Source: Streptomyces sp. NRRL F-5630 (GTDB taxonomy: Bacteria; Actinomycetota; Actinomycetes; Streptomycetales; Streptomycetaceae). Taken from it: a stretch of 44,026 bases of DNA. The notes below the pieces were generated by a model that was not told the origin of the DNA, did no database searches, and worked only from the letters and a program-made list of their open reading frames with translations. The stretch's first letter is position 1. Each line of letters starts with the position of its first letter. The translations under genes and the position numbers were made by a program. Below, piece after piece: positions 17,401 through 25,142 of this stretch. Where the stretch lies: assembly GCF_000719475.1 (NCBI RefSeq), contig NZ_JOGO01000077.1, positions 1-44,026 on the forward strand. Direction: 5' to 3'.

Positions 17401-17699
17401 CGCGCCGTCGGGGCGTCAGACCTCGCTCCCGGTACGGGCTTCGCGGCGCGGGAGGCCCCCGCCCGCGGCTTCGCCTCCGGCTTGGCGCCCGGCTTCGTTT
17501 CCGGCTTCGCGTCCCGCTCCGTGCCCGCCGTCCCTCCCGGCGCGTCCCCCGCCGTCTTCCGCGCCCGCGCCTGTCCCTCGCGTGACTCCTTCCGCTCGTT
17601 CCCTTCGTCGCGCCGGGGTGTCCCGGCCTCTTCCGGCCGGGATGTCGTGCCGTCCCCGGTGTGGTCGCCGTCGCCGTGCTGCTGCGGCTCGTCGGTCAT
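14481..17699 (-). CDS. Class A penicillin-binding protein (PBP1-type)
   Basis: A 1072-residue bifunctional peptidoglycan synthase. Residues 1 to about 300 are a cytoplasmic low-complexity region rich in Ala, Lys, Pro and Gly. One membrane helix lies at about 316-338 (TLGGLVLLILLLGGAFAIGY). The GT51 glycosyltransferase domain follows, with catalytic E390 in VLAAEDRDFY and GSTITQQYVKNYYL. The transpeptidase domain has the active serine S671 in GSTFKPF, SVN in DKSVNSVYAQ, and KTG in AGKTGTAEE. A Ser/Pro/Gly-rich tail ends with 14-residue repeats. The ATG at 17699 is chosen over the longer frame because AGGAG precedes it. Length and disordered ends are at the high extreme for the class but usual in Streptomyces. 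Confidence 0.94.
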   Translation of the reverse strand: MTDEPQQHGDGDHTGDGTTSRPEEAGTPRRDEGNERKESREGQARARKTAGDAPGGTAGTERDAKPETKPGAKPEAKPRAGASRAAKPVPGARSDAPTARSAGAAAPGTAKADGGMADASASEKPAGAATTAGAPKAAGAPKAARDAKAAGSAKTADAAKPDEAAPGTAPAPGGVKADAKPTADTKPTPAAKPAAGDKPAAGDKPAPAAPSPADPPKEFPAERTTQLRVPGGEDAARPGKTGKGTPSKAGKGTPAKAGPAAGTPASPPGTPPPPGDTGAAAMAADDGDGPGQPKKKGRKSRKRKGWRRLFPTWRMTLGGLVLLILLLGGAFAIGYATTDIPEGNQDAQLQSNVYYYADGTLLARDGTVNRVNVKLSEIPKSVQRTVLAAEDRDFYTESAVDPQAMLRAAWNTATGKGKQSGSTITQQYVKNYYLDQDQTVTRKAKEFFISLKLDREKSKDEILEGYLNTSYFGRNAYGIQAAARAYYDKDVDQLTVPEGAYLASLLNAPSAYDVVVYPENKRAAEARWSYVLDGMVKQHWMTPAARAKAEFPTPKEPTSTNSSLSGQRGYLVEAVKNYLSENGIDKNHLTNQGYRITTTFKKKNQDALVKAVDDQLIDKLDKKNRRADRNVRAGAASIDPKTGQVVAMYGGIDWVKQYTNNATRADFQVGSTFKPFVFTSALENHSTTQDGETITPATVYDGTSKRPVKGSSIPFSPENEDERDYGRIPVSVATDKSVNSVYAQMAVDVGPAKVKKTAEALGLAKGTPSLAPYPSIALGTATPSVLRMTEAYATLANHGRHNSAQLVLKITDRDGKRVDLPERHTTQAVKRTAADTTTSILQSVVEKGTAMAAKGAGRPAAGKTGTAEEDTAALFAGYTPDLATVVSVMGQDPKTAKHVPLYGALGVARMNGGGPPTEIWSQYVKQALKGQKSHDFDLKLAKGAKRKPPVSQAPGSSDSPSTGTSPSDPTASSPADDGQNGAGGQNGTGGTGGTGGTSPGEPVTPPGGGEPTGGATDPGGDNGGTGPGGTGPGGDNGGTDPGGTDPGGDNGDPGGGGEQPGGGTPGGFLGGG
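14548..14658 (-). repeat. 42-bp in-frame tandem repeat in the PBP tail
   Basis: Two full 42-base units (14548-14589 and 14590-14631) and a partial third encode repeats of 14 residues built on GGT(D/G)PGGT(D/G)PGGDNG in the outer C-terminal tail of the penicillin-binding protein. Confidence 0.75.
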
Positions 17700-17918
17700 G
17701 TTGTGCGGAACTCCTGCTTCGCTTCGTGCACCCGGTGCCCACGTACGCACCGAGGCGCGGGGCGGTCGGAACACAGTGCCCGCCTCGGCGGCTCGTGATC
17801 CTCCCCCGTGTAAAACGCGTGGCGCGCGCGTACGGCTCCCCTCTAGGCTCGTGACTTTGGCCCGAGGGGCCGAATCCACACCATTCGCGCGGAAAATCCG
17901 CACCGAAAGAGAGGTGTC

Positions 17919-18728
17919 GTGCGCACCGTCCGGCTCTACGCGGCAGTCGCCGCCGGTGGTTTCCGCCGCTATGCGACGTACCGCTGGGCGACTCTCGCGG
18001 GGGTGTTCACCAACACGGTGTTCGGCGTCATTCTCGCCTATACGTATCAGGCGTTGTGGCAGGAGCGTCCCCACCTCGGCGACTACACGCTTTCACAGGC
18101 ACTCACCTACGTCTGGATCGGGCAGGCGATCCTCATGACCTCCATGGTCATGGGGAACGGATTCGAGGTCGAGCTGATCGAGCGCATCCGCAGCGGCGCC
18201 ATCTCCGTCGACCTCTACCGGCCGGTCGATCTCCAGTCGTGGTGGCTCGCCGGAGACCTCGGGCGGGCGGTGTTCCACCTGCTCGGGCGAGGCGTCGCGC
18301 CCTTCACGGCGGGCGCGCTGCTCTTCGACCTCGCGGTCCCGGCCGATCCGCTGCGCTGGCTCTCCTTCCTCGTCGCGGTCGCGCTCGGGGTCGTGGTGAG
18401 CTTCGCGCTGCGCTACCTCGTGGCGCTCTCCGCCTTCTGGCTGCTCCACGGCGACGGGATCACCGGGCTCCACGTCTTCGTGGCGACCTTCCTGTCCGGG
18501 GTCTCGCTGCCGCTCAACGTCTTCCCCGGCCTGCTCGGCGAGGTGGCCCGCGCGCTGCCGTGGGCCTCGCTCGTGCAGGTCCCCGCCGACGTCCTGCTCG
18601 GTACGTACGAGGGCGGCGGGCTTCTCGGCGTGTACGGCTTCCAGGCGGGCTGGGCCGTGCTGCTGCTCGCCCTCGGCCGCCTCGTCCAGTCCGCCGCGAC
18701 ACGCAGGGTGGTGGTCCAGGGTGGCTGA
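17919..18728 (+). CDS. ABC-2 type transporter permease (first subunit)
   Basis: A 269-residue membrane protein with about six helices, of the group of ABC-2 permeases that come in pairs with one ATPase (COG4587/COG3694 type). Typical features are the amphipathic start RLYAAVAAGGFRRYATYRWAT, LSQALTYVWIGQAI, and IRSGAISVDLYRPVDLQ, a segment that appears in both permeases of such operons. The substrate is unknown; exporters of this class have been linked to lipids, antibiotics or peptides. The GTG follows GAAAGAGAGGTGTC. It overlaps the second permease by 8 bases, and the ATPase gene is third, so the three form an operon. Confidence 0.88.
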   Translation: MRTVRLYAAVAAGGFRRYATYRWATLAGVFTNTVFGVILAYTYQALWQERPHLGDYTLSQALTYVWIGQAILMTSMVMGNGFEVELIERIRSGAISVDLYRPVDLQSWWLAGDLGRAVFHLLGRGVAPFTAGALLFDLAVPADPLRWLSFLVAVALGVVVSFALRYLVALSAFWLLHGDGITGLHVFVATFLSGVSLPLNVFPGLLGEVARALPWASLVQVPADVLLGTYEGGGLLGVYGFQAGWAVLLLALGRLVQSAATRRVVVQGG

Positions 18729-19569
18729 ATCCGTCCAACCCGCGGCGGTTCGGGAGCGGAGCGCGCTGCGCACCGGGCTGCGTGCCTACCGGCTCGTGAG
18801 CCTCATGTGGATGCGCTCGCTGCTCGCGTATCCCCTCTCCTTCGCGCTGAACGTCTTCGCGCAGGCGGCGATCACGGGCCTCGACTTCGTCGTGGTCCTG
18901 CTGATGTTCTCGCACGTCGACGCCCTCGGCGGCTACGGCCTCGCCGACTTCGCCGTCCTGTACGGGCTCTCCTCGGTCTCCTTCGGGCTGTGCAACCTCT
19001 TCCTCGGCTCGACGCAGCGGCTCGGCCAGCGCGTGCGCGACGGCACGCTCGACGCGCTGCTCGTGCGCCCCGCCCCCGTGTTCGCGCAGGTCGCCGCCGA
19101 CCGCTTCTCGCTCAACCGGCTCGGGCGCACCTTCCAGGGCCTCGCGGTGCTGGTGTACGGGCTGAGCGCGGCGGAGATCGACTGGGACCCGGGGCGGGTC
19201 CTGCTGATCCCGTACGCGGTGGTGAGCGGCGCGGCGATCTTCGGGGCCGTGTACGTGGCGGGGGCGGCCTTCCAGTTCGTGGCGACCGACGCGGCCGAGG
19301 TCGAGAACGCGTTCACCTACGGCGGGCAGACGATGCTCCAGTACCCGCCGACGGTCTTCGCCAGGGAAGTGGTGCGCGCGGTGACCTTCGTGCTGCCGCT
19401 CTCCTTCGTGAACTGGGTCCCGGGCGCGTACCTCCTGGGGCGGCCCGCGCCGCTCGGCCTGCCGGCCTGGTGCGCCCTGCTGCCGCCGCTCGTCGCCGTC
19501 GCGGCGCTCGCCCTGGCGGGTCTCGCCTGGCGCGCGGGGCTGCGGGGCTACCGCTCGACAGGGAGCTGA
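18721..19569 (+). CDS. ABC-2 type transporter permease (second subunit)
   Basis: A 282-residue membrane protein paired with the permease upstream. It has about six membrane segments and the matching internal motif RVRDGTLDALLVRPAPVF, the counterpart of the 'RSGAISVDLYRPV' segment in its partner. The C-terminal part VLPLSFVNWVPGAYLLG is common in this family. The GTG start lies inside the last codons of the previous gene (8-base overlap), so translation is coupled. The two permeases are expected to form a heterodimer in the membrane with the ATPase encoded after a 143-base gap. Confidence 0.88.
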   Translation: MAESVQPAAVRERSALRTGLRAYRLVSLMWMRSLLAYPLSFALNVFAQAAITGLDFVVVLLMFSHVDALGGYGLADFAVLYGLSSVSFGLCNLFLGSTQRLGQRVRDGTLDALLVRPAPVFAQVAADRFSLNRLGRTFQGLAVLVYGLSAAEIDWDPGRVLLIPYAVVSGAAIFGAVYVAGAAFQFVATDAAEVENAFTYGGQTMLQYPPTVFAREVVRAVTFVLPLSFVNWVPGAYLLGRPAPLGLPAWCALLPPLVAVAALALAGLAWRAGLRGYRSTGS

Positions 19570-19618
19570 GGGGCGCGGCGCCGGGGCCCGGCACGCCGCG
19601 CCCTGCCGGGACGGACAC

Positions 19619-19690
19619 AACCGTGCCGCACCGAAACCGACCCCAACCGTGCCGCACCGAGACCGACACACCGTGCCGCGCCGAGTCCGG
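19619..19690 (+). repeat. Direct repeats upstream of the ABC ATPase gene
   Basis: Two units of about 26 and 25 bases that begin AACCGTGCCGCACCGA and a shortened third unit (ACCGTGCCGCGCCGAG) follow one another between the second permease and the ATPase gene. The function is unknown. The repeat lies inside the operon's untranslated spacer. Confidence 0.75.
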
Positions 19691-19712
19691 CGCGAGAGGA
19701 AGGAAAGAGCTG

Positions 19713-20702
19713 GTGGAGAGCGAGCACGGGGACGACGTCATCGTCCTCGAAGACCTGCAGAAGGAGTTCACGGTCCGGCGGAAGACCGCGTTCCTGCGGT
19801 ACGAGAAGCGGGCGGTGCGGGCCGTGGACGGCATCTCGTTCCGGGTGCGGCGCGGCGAGATGGTCGGGTACATCGGGCCGAACGGCGCGGGCAAGTCGAC
19901 GACGATCAAGATGCTCACCGGCATCCTCACGCCCTCGGGCGGCCGGCTGCGGGTCGCGGGCTTCGACCCCTCGCGGCAGCGGCTCTCGCTGACGCGGCGG
20001 ATCGGGGTCGTCTTCGGGCAGCGCACGACGCTGTGGTGGGACCTGCCGCTCATCGACTCGTACCGCCTCATGCGGCACCTGTACGACGTGCCGCTCGGGC
20101 GGTACCGCGAGACGCTCGACCGCTGCGTGGAGCAACTGGAGCTGGCGGACCTGCTGGACGTGCCGGTCCGGCAGCTGTCGCTGGGGCAGCGGATGCGCGG
20201 CGACATCGGCGCGGCGCTGCTGCACTCGCCCGAGGTGCTGTACCTCGACGAGCCGACGATCGGGCTCGACGTCTTCTCGAAGGCGCGGGTGCGCGAGTTC
20301 CTGCGCGAGCTGAACGCGGAGCAGGGCACGACCGTGCTCCTCACGACGCACGACCTCACCGACATCGAGCAGGTGTGCTCGCGGGTGATGGTCATCGACC
20401 ACGGGCGGCTCGTGCACGACGGGGACCTGGCGGGGCTGCACGCGCTGGGCGAGAGCGAGCGGATGCTCGTCCTCGACCTGGAGCGCGAGCTGCCCGCGGT
20501 CTCGGTGCCCGGCGCTCGTACCGTACGCGTTGAGGGGCCCCGCCAGTGGCTCGCCTTCCCCGCCGGGGCCTCGGCCGCGCCGCTGGTGGCGCGGATCGCG
20601 GCCGACTACCCGCTCGTCGACCTCTCGGTGCGGGAGCCCGACATCGAGGCCGTCATCGCGCGGATGTACGCGCGCGGGAGGAGCGACGCCGTCACCTCGT
20701 AG
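19713..20702 (+). CDS. ABC transporter ATP-binding protein
   Basis: A 329-residue ATPase. The nucleotide-binding domain has Walker A GPNGAGKST, a Q-loop region (VVFGQRTTLWWDLP), signature LSLGQRMRGD, Walker B VLYLDEPTIGLD and the switch histidine in LLTTHDLTDIEQ. The variant signature LSLGQR and the QRTTLWWDLP segment mark the COG4586 subgroup, which works with paired ABC-2 permeases. The C-terminal 90 residues form the usual small extension. The GTG at 19713 is chosen because GGAAAG sits just upstream and the family's N-terminus (IVLEDLQKEF) follows. The frame is open far upstream, but that part is a shadow of the permease. Confidence 0.93.
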   Translation: MESEHGDDVIVLEDLQKEFTVRRKTAFLRYEKRAVRAVDGISFRVRRGEMVGYIGPNGAGKSTTIKMLTGILTPSGGRLRVAGFDPSRQRLSLTRRIGVVFGQRTTLWWDLPLIDSYRLMRHLYDVPLGRYRETLDRCVEQLELADLLDVPVRQLSLGQRMRGDIGAALLHSPEVLYLDEPTIGLDVFSKARVREFLRELNAEQGTTVLLTTHDLTDIEQVCSRVMVIDHGRLVHDGDLAGLHALGESERMLVLDLERELPAVSVPGARTVRVEGPRQWLAFPAGASAAPLVARIAADYPLVDLSVREPDIEAVIARMYARGRSDAVTS

Positions 20703-20705
20703 GGT
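20700..20705 (+). promoter_or_regulatory. -10 hexamer of DUF1707 gene (leaderless)
   Basis: TAGGGT overlaps the stop codon of the ABC ATPase gene and ends 6 bases before the ATG at 20712, leaving room only for a leaderless transcript. Confidence 0.4.
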
Positions 20706-20711
20706 GGGCGC

Positions 20712-21425
20712 ATGACTGACGAGCGGGCCGAACCACCGCCCAGGACAAAGGACATGACCACAGCGCGAGCGGACGCCCCGCTCGCCGAGGGGGAGTTGCG
20801 CGCTTCGGACGCCGACCGGGAGCGGGTGGCCGAGCGCTTGCGCGAGGCGGTCGCCGAGGGGCGCCTCGACATGGAGGAGTTCGACGTACGGCTCGGGGCG
20901 GCCTACGCGGCCCGGACGTACGGCGAACTGGTGCCGCTCACGCGCGACCTGCCGGAGAGCGGCACGAGCGTGGCACCGGCTCCCGCGGCGGCGGGGGGCC
21001 GCGTGGGGCGGGTCGGCGCGGAGGCGACCTCGCGCGGGGCGTTCGCTCTCTTCGGCGGCTTCGCGCGCCGGGGCCGCTGGGCGGTCGGGAAGGTCTTCAC
21101 CGCGTTCGCGATGTGGGGCGGCGGCGAGATCGACCTCCGCGAGGCCGATTTCGAGGACCGCGAGACGGTTCTGCGCTGCCTCACGATCTGGGGCGGGATC
21201 TCGGTCGTGGTCCCGCCCGAGCTGCGCGTACGGGTCTCGGGCGTCGGGATCATGGGCGGTTTCGGCGGCGACCAGCTCTTCGACGGCCCGCCCGGCTCGC
21301 CGCAGGTCACGGTGACGGGCTTCGCGCTGATGGGCGGGGTGAACGTGCAGCGCAAGCAGCGCAAGGGCGAGAAGCGCAGGCTCAAGGAGGAGCGGAAGCG
21401 GAGGGAACTGGACGCGGAGGACTGA
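20712..21425 (+). CDS. DUF1707 protein with LiaF-like C-terminal domain
   Basis: A 237-residue protein. The DUF1707 domain at about residues 28-80 reads LRASDADRERVAERLREAVAEGRLDMEEFDVRLGAAYAARTYGELVPLTRDLP, a three-helix bundle typical of actinobacteria. A Gly/Ala linker follows. The C-terminal half (IDLREADFEDRETVLRCLTIWGGISVVVPPELRV and GVGIMGGFG) is like the cell-wall-active antibiotic response domain of LiaF/VraT proteins, a beta-helix-like repeat. The tail is very basic (KQRKGEKRRLKEERKRRE). No membrane helix is obvious, so it may be cytoplasmic or peripheral. It is only 9 bases from the ATPase stop, so read-through from the ABC operon is also possible. Confidence 0.88.
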   Translation: MTDERAEPPPRTKDMTTARADAPLAEGELRASDADRERVAERLREAVAEGRLDMEEFDVRLGAAYAARTYGELVPLTRDLPESGTSVAPAPAAAGGRVGRVGAEATSRGAFALFGGFARRGRWAVGKVFTAFAMWGGGEIDLREADFEDRETVLRCLTIWGGISVVVPPELRVRVSGVGIMGGFGGDQLFDGPPGSPQVTVTGFALMGGVNVQRKQRKGEKRRLKEERKRRELDAED

Positions 21426-21446
21426 GAGCGGGGACGTTCCGCTCAG

Positions 21447-21477
21447 CGGGGCGGGACTTCCCGGCGGCTCCGCCCCG
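21447..21477. terminator. Hairpin between convergent DUF1707 and SGNH genes
   Basis: CGGGGCGG and CCGCCCCG form an 8-bp stem with a 15-base loop in the 94 bases between the two stops. It is a weaker terminator candidate than others in the window. Confidence 0.45.
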
Positions 21478-21519
21478 GCCCCGGCCGTCGAGCGCGGGAC
21501 GGGGTGGACGCGGCGTCCC

Positions 21520-22845
21520 TCAGAGCTGCGCCGGCGCCGCGCCCCTCAGGTCCGCCAGGTTCACCGTCTCGGCCATCCGCTGGTATCCGGCGTCGTTGAG
21601 GTGGAGGTGGTCGCCGGAGTCGTGGGCGGGGGCCAGACGGCTGGGGCGGGCCTGGTCCCGCAGCGTCCGGTCGAAGTCGGCGTACGCGTCGAAGACGCGC
21701 CCCGAGCGGATCTGTGCGTTGACCGCCTGCCGGGTCTGCTCGCCGCGGAGCGTGAAGCCCCGGTGCCCCTCGAAGGGCATGAGCGTCGCGCCGATGACGT
21801 GCAGGCCCTTGGCGTGCGCCCGCGCGGTCAGCTCGCGCAGCCCGGCGACGATCCGCCCGGCGTCGTACTGCTGCGGGGCCCGGAGGATGTCGTTGATGCC
21901 GAGGTCGACGAAGACGGCCTTCACACCGGAGCGGCCGAGGACGTCGCGGTCGAAGCGGTCGAGCGCGGCCGGGTTGTCGGCGGGGCGGCCCGCACCGGCG
22001 AGCAGGACGCGGTTGCCGCTGATCCCCGCGTTGACGACGCTGTAGCGCGGGGCGCCCTGCTCGTTCGCGAGGCGGCGGGCGAGGCGGTCGGGCCAGCGGT
22101 GGTTGGCGCCGGAGGTGGAGCGGAGCCCGTCGGTGAGCGAGTCGCCGAGCGTGACGAGGGTCCCGGCGAGGCGGTGGCTGAGGACGTCCACGGCGGTGAC
22201 GTACCGCCAGTAGGAGGACTGCGCGGTGTACGCGGCGCCGTCCGGGTCCCTCGTGCGGTCGCCCTCGGCGAGGTAGCTGGTCTGGCGGGCCTGCGCGTGG
22301 AAGGTGACGGGGCCGCTCGCGAGCGGCGAGTACGTCGTGACGAGGAGGTCCGCGTCGCCGGGGACGCTCATCCGCACCGCGTCGCTCACCCGCTGGCCGC
22401 CCGCTGGGATGACGACGGTGGTGGTGCCGCCGAAGGTGAGGCGGCGCAGTGTGCCCGCCGCGGCCGTGGGGTTTCCCGGCGCGGCGGCGAGGGCGACGGT
22501 CGCGCTCGTGATCGAGAGGGGCTGCTGCCCGTACAGGTTGGAGAGGGTGACGCGCGTCGCCTCGCCGGCGACGGAGGTGTGCACGACGTTGCGCACCGAG
22601 CGGCCCGCGAAGCCCTCCATCAGGGTGCCGGGTTCGGCCCCGCTCGGCGGCGCCGACCACGTACCGACCCAGTTCCCCGACGAGGCCGGGGCGGCCGAGC
22701 CGCGCGCGGCGGGCGGGGCCGCCGTGACCGTGTCCTCGTCCTTGCTCCGCCCGGAGCCGGTCACGAGCAGGAAGATCGCGGTCGAGCACAGCACCACGAG
22801 GGCTGTGACGGCGGCGAGCACGCCATAACCGTGACGCTTGGTCAT
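21520..22845 (-). CDS. SGNH/GDSL hydrolase, membrane-anchored or secreted
   Basis: A 441-residue esterase-like enzyme. The N-terminus has a membrane segment (GVLAAVTALVVLCSTAIFLLV) that may be an uncleaved signal. An all-beta region of about 150 residues (NWVGTWSAPPSGAEPG to AQARQTSYL) precedes the SGNH domain. Block I is VTLGDSLTDG with the catalytic Ser, block II NAGISGNRVL, block III DLGINDILRA, and block V DSGDHLHLNDAGYQRMAE with the Asp and His. This plan matches secreted actinobacterial carbohydrate or lipid esterases. The ATG at 22845 is preceded by GGAG; the frame continues far upstream but there only mirrors GC-rich non-coding DNA. Confidence 0.9.
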   Translation of the reverse strand: MTKRHGYGVLAAVTALVVLCSTAIFLLVTGSGRSKDEDTVTAAPPAARGSAAPASSGNWVGTWSAPPSGAEPGTLMEGFAGRSVRNVVHTSVAGEATRVTLSNLYGQQPLSITSATVALAAAPGNPTAAAGTLRRLTFGGTTTVVIPAGGQRVSDAVRMSVPGDADLLVTTYSPLASGPVTFHAQARQTSYLAEGDRTRDPDGAAYTAQSSYWRYVTAVDVLSHRLAGTLVTLGDSLTDGLRSTSGANHRWPDRLARRLANEQGAPRYSVVNAGISGNRVLLAGAGRPADNPAALDRFDRDVLGRSGVKAVFVDLGINDILRAPQQYDAGRIVAGLRELTARAHAKGLHVIGATLMPFEGHRGFTLRGEQTRQAVNAQIRSGRVFDAYADFDRTLRDQARPSRLAPAHDSGDHLHLNDAGYQRMAETVNLADLRGAAPAQL

Positions 22846-23209
22846 GTGCGGGGTTTCTCCTCGGACAGCGGGAGCCCGAGGCTCCGGTCGGACGATCCCA
22901 TGATGCGACATGGGTGGGGGTGGCGCTGAGCACCCCCTTCGCCCCGAGAGACGCCGGAAATCGCAGATCCGTTCCCCTGGCGCACGGGAGAGGGAGAATG
23001 AGAACGGCCCCCACCGCCCCCGAAGCCCAGCTCCGGGCGGTGCGCCGGGGGCCGCGACAGCGGGCCGGGACCGGTCACGAGGGCGAGGGAAGGGCGGCGG
23101 GGCGAGGGGGACGCAGGGGGAGGGTGAGGCGAAAATCACGGGGGCGGGACCGGCGTCCGGAACGGAACCGGGCCCCGGATCGGGAACGGCATCGGGAGCG
23201 GAGGACGGC
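22846..23209. other. Divergent intergenic region, SGNH / DUF445
   Basis: These 364 bases separate two divergent genes and must hold both promoters. The right half is very G-rich and stays open in several frames, but nothing resembles a protein family. No convincing hexamers or repeats were found. Confidence 0.5.
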
Positions 23210-24781
23210 ATGGGCGGAGCTGCTGGGGGGCCGACGGGCGACGGCGGCACGGGGCCGGCGGGGAGCCGGGGGTCCGGGGACGGGACGGAGCCCGGCGGCG
23301 GGACGGGGGTGGGTGGCCGTACGGGGGCGGGCGGGCCTGTGCGGCCGGACGCGCCTGCGGGACCGGACGCTCCGTCACCCGAGGTCACTTCCTCGCCCGA
23401 TGCCGCCCCGTCCCCTGACGGCGCCCCCTCACGCACAGGCTCCGCGACGGCCACCGGCGGCCCGTCCCGCAAGGGCTCCGTGGGCTCCGTCGCACGCGCG
23501 CTCGGCGGTGCCCGCAGCCCCGTCGATCTCACCCCCGCCGACCTGGAGAAGCGCCGCGGCGTGCGGCGCATGAAGTCCTTCGCGCTCGGGCTGCTGCTCT
23601 TCGTCGCGGTCGTCTACGCGCTCGCGACGTGGCTCGGACACCGGAACGCGGGCGCCTGGACCGGATACGTCGCCGCGGCGGCCGAGGCGGGGATGGTCGG
23701 CGCGCTCGCCGACTGGTTCGCCGTTACCGCGCTCTTCCGGCACCCGCTCGGGCTGCCGATCCCGCACACCGCGATCATCCCGCAGAAGAAGGACCAGCTC
23801 GGGGCCGCGCTCGGCGGCTTCGTCGGCGAGAACTTCCTCTCCGGTGATGTCGTACGGGACCGGCTGCGCGGTATCGGCATCGGGCACCGCCTCGGCGAGT
23901 GGCTCGCCGAGCCCGCGCACGCCGACCGCGTGACGGCCGAGGCGGCGACGGCGCTGCGCGGGGCCCTCACGGTGCTGCGGGACAGCGACGTGCAGGCCGT
24001 CGTCGGCGAGGCGATCACGCGGCGCGCGAAGAACGCGGAGGTCGCGCCCTCGCTCGGGCGGCTCCTGGAGCGGCTGGTGGCCGACGGCGGGCACCGCAAG
24101 CTCGTGGACCTCGTGTGCGTGCACGCGCACGACTGGCTCGTGACCCACCGGGACTCCGTCATGGACGCGGTGCAGGGCGGGGCGCCCGGCTGGACCCCCC
24201 GCTTCGTGGACAAGCGCATCGGGGAGCGCGTGTACAAGGAACTCCTCCGCTTCGTCACCGAGATGCGCGACATGCCGGACCACCCCGCGCGCGGCGCCGT
24301 CGACCGCTTCCTCGCGGACTTCGCCGGCGACCTCCAGGCCGACGGCCCGACCCGCGCCCGCGTCGAGCGCCTCAAGAACGACATCCTGGGCCGCGCCGAG
24401 GTGCAGGACCTCATCGCGACGGTGTGGGGCACGGTGCGCGGCATGATGGTCGCCGCCGCCGAGGACGAGCGCAGCGAACTGCGCCTGCGCGCCCGTACCG
24501 CGCTCCTCTCGCTCGGCAGCCGCCTGAGCGCCGACGACCGGCTGCGCGCCAAGGTCGACGGCTGGGTCGAGGGCGCCGCGGTCTACATCGTCTCGACGTA
24601 CCGCACCGAGATCACCTCGCTCATCACCGACACGGTCGCGGGCTGGGACGCCGAGCACACCTCGCGCAAGATCGAGGCGAACATCGGTCGCGACCTGCAG
24701 TTCATCCGCATCAACGGCACGGTGGTCGGCTCGCTCGCCGGCCTCGTGATCTACACGGTCTCGCACGCCCTCGGCGCCTGA
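23210..24781 (+). CDS. DUF445 domain membrane protein
   Basis: A 523-residue protein of the DUF445 (YjiN/YheB) family. About 100 residues of low-complexity Gly/Pro/Thr/Ala sequence come first, followed by TPADLEKRRGVRRMKSFALG, a membrane helix (LGLLLFVAVVYALATWL), and a family core with ADWFAVTALFRHPLGLPIPHTAIIPQKKDQLG and GENFLSGDVVRDRL. A long helical region and a C-terminal hydrophobic segment (INGTVVGSLAGLVIYTVSH) end it. The function is unknown. The ATG at 23210 is preferred because GGAGG lies 5 bases upstream; a shorter start closer to the conserved region is possible. A strong hairpin follows the stop by 9 bases. Confidence 0.85.
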   Translation: MGGAAGGPTGDGGTGPAGSRGSGDGTEPGGGTGVGGRTGAGGPVRPDAPAGPDAPSPEVTSSPDAAPSPDGAPSRTGSATATGGPSRKGSVGSVARALGGARSPVDLTPADLEKRRGVRRMKSFALGLLLFVAVVYALATWLGHRNAGAWTGYVAAAAEAGMVGALADWFAVTALFRHPLGLPIPHTAIIPQKKDQLGAALGGFVGENFLSGDVVRDRLRGIGIGHRLGEWLAEPAHADRVTAEAATALRGALTVLRDSDVQAVVGEAITRRAKNAEVAPSLGRLLERLVADGGHRKLVDLVCVHAHDWLVTHRDSVMDAVQGGAPGWTPRFVDKRIGERVYKELLRFVTEMRDMPDHPARGAVDRFLADFAGDLQADGPTRARVERLKNDILGRAEVQDLIATVWGTVRGMMVAAAEDERSELRLRARTALLSLGSRLSADDRLRAKVDGWVEGAAVYIVSTYRTEITSLITDTVAGWDAEHTSRKIEANIGRDLQFIRINGTVVGSLAGLVIYTVSHALGA

Positions 24782-25142
24782 CCGGCCGCCGCGGTGAGGG
24801 GCGGAGCCGCTCCCTCCGCCCCTCACCGCCCTGTGTTCGGACGTCCCGGTGACCGGTGAGTCCCTGTCCGCCCCTGCCCCAACGACCCGCCGCCGCCCGC
24901 GCGCCCCATCGCCTGCCCGGCCCCGTCGCTGTCGCCCCCCCGCCGTCCCCCCCCCCGCCGCAGTCCCCACCCCGCCGCTGCCCCCGCGCGCCACGCGCCC
25001 CCGTCGTCCCGTGCGCCCACCCGGTCCCCCTCACCACCCGGTCGGCCGTCCCCGGCCCGTATGAGCGCGCGCCGCCAGGGCATCCGGCGAATAGTGCACC
25101 GCACACCCGTCGCGGTCGCCACTCACGAGGAGGTACCGGACC
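24782..25142. other. Intergenic region, DUF445 / MFS
   Basis: These 361 bases begin with a strong terminator (24791-24829). A C-rich stretch with runs of up to ten C (about 24935-24990) follows, and the last 60 bases carry the MFS gene's ribosome site GAGGAGG. No gene is seen. Confidence 0.5.
24791..24829 (+). terminator. 16-bp perfect terminator after DUF445 gene
   Basis: GCGGTGAGGGGCGGAG and its exact complement form a 16-bp stem with a 7-base loop, starting 9 bases after the stop codon. Confidence 0.88.

Noticed and set aside
14433..17585. A very long open frame (about 1050 codons) on the plus strand opposite the PBP gene
   Set aside because: It is a GC-codon shadow of the penicillin-binding protein with low-complexity Gly/Ala/Arg/Val sequence and no family features.
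22910..23209. N-terminal extension of the DUF445 protein back to 22910
   Set aside because: The extra 100 residues are Gly/Arg/Pro low complexity without a ribosome site, whereas GGAGG precedes the ATG at 23210.
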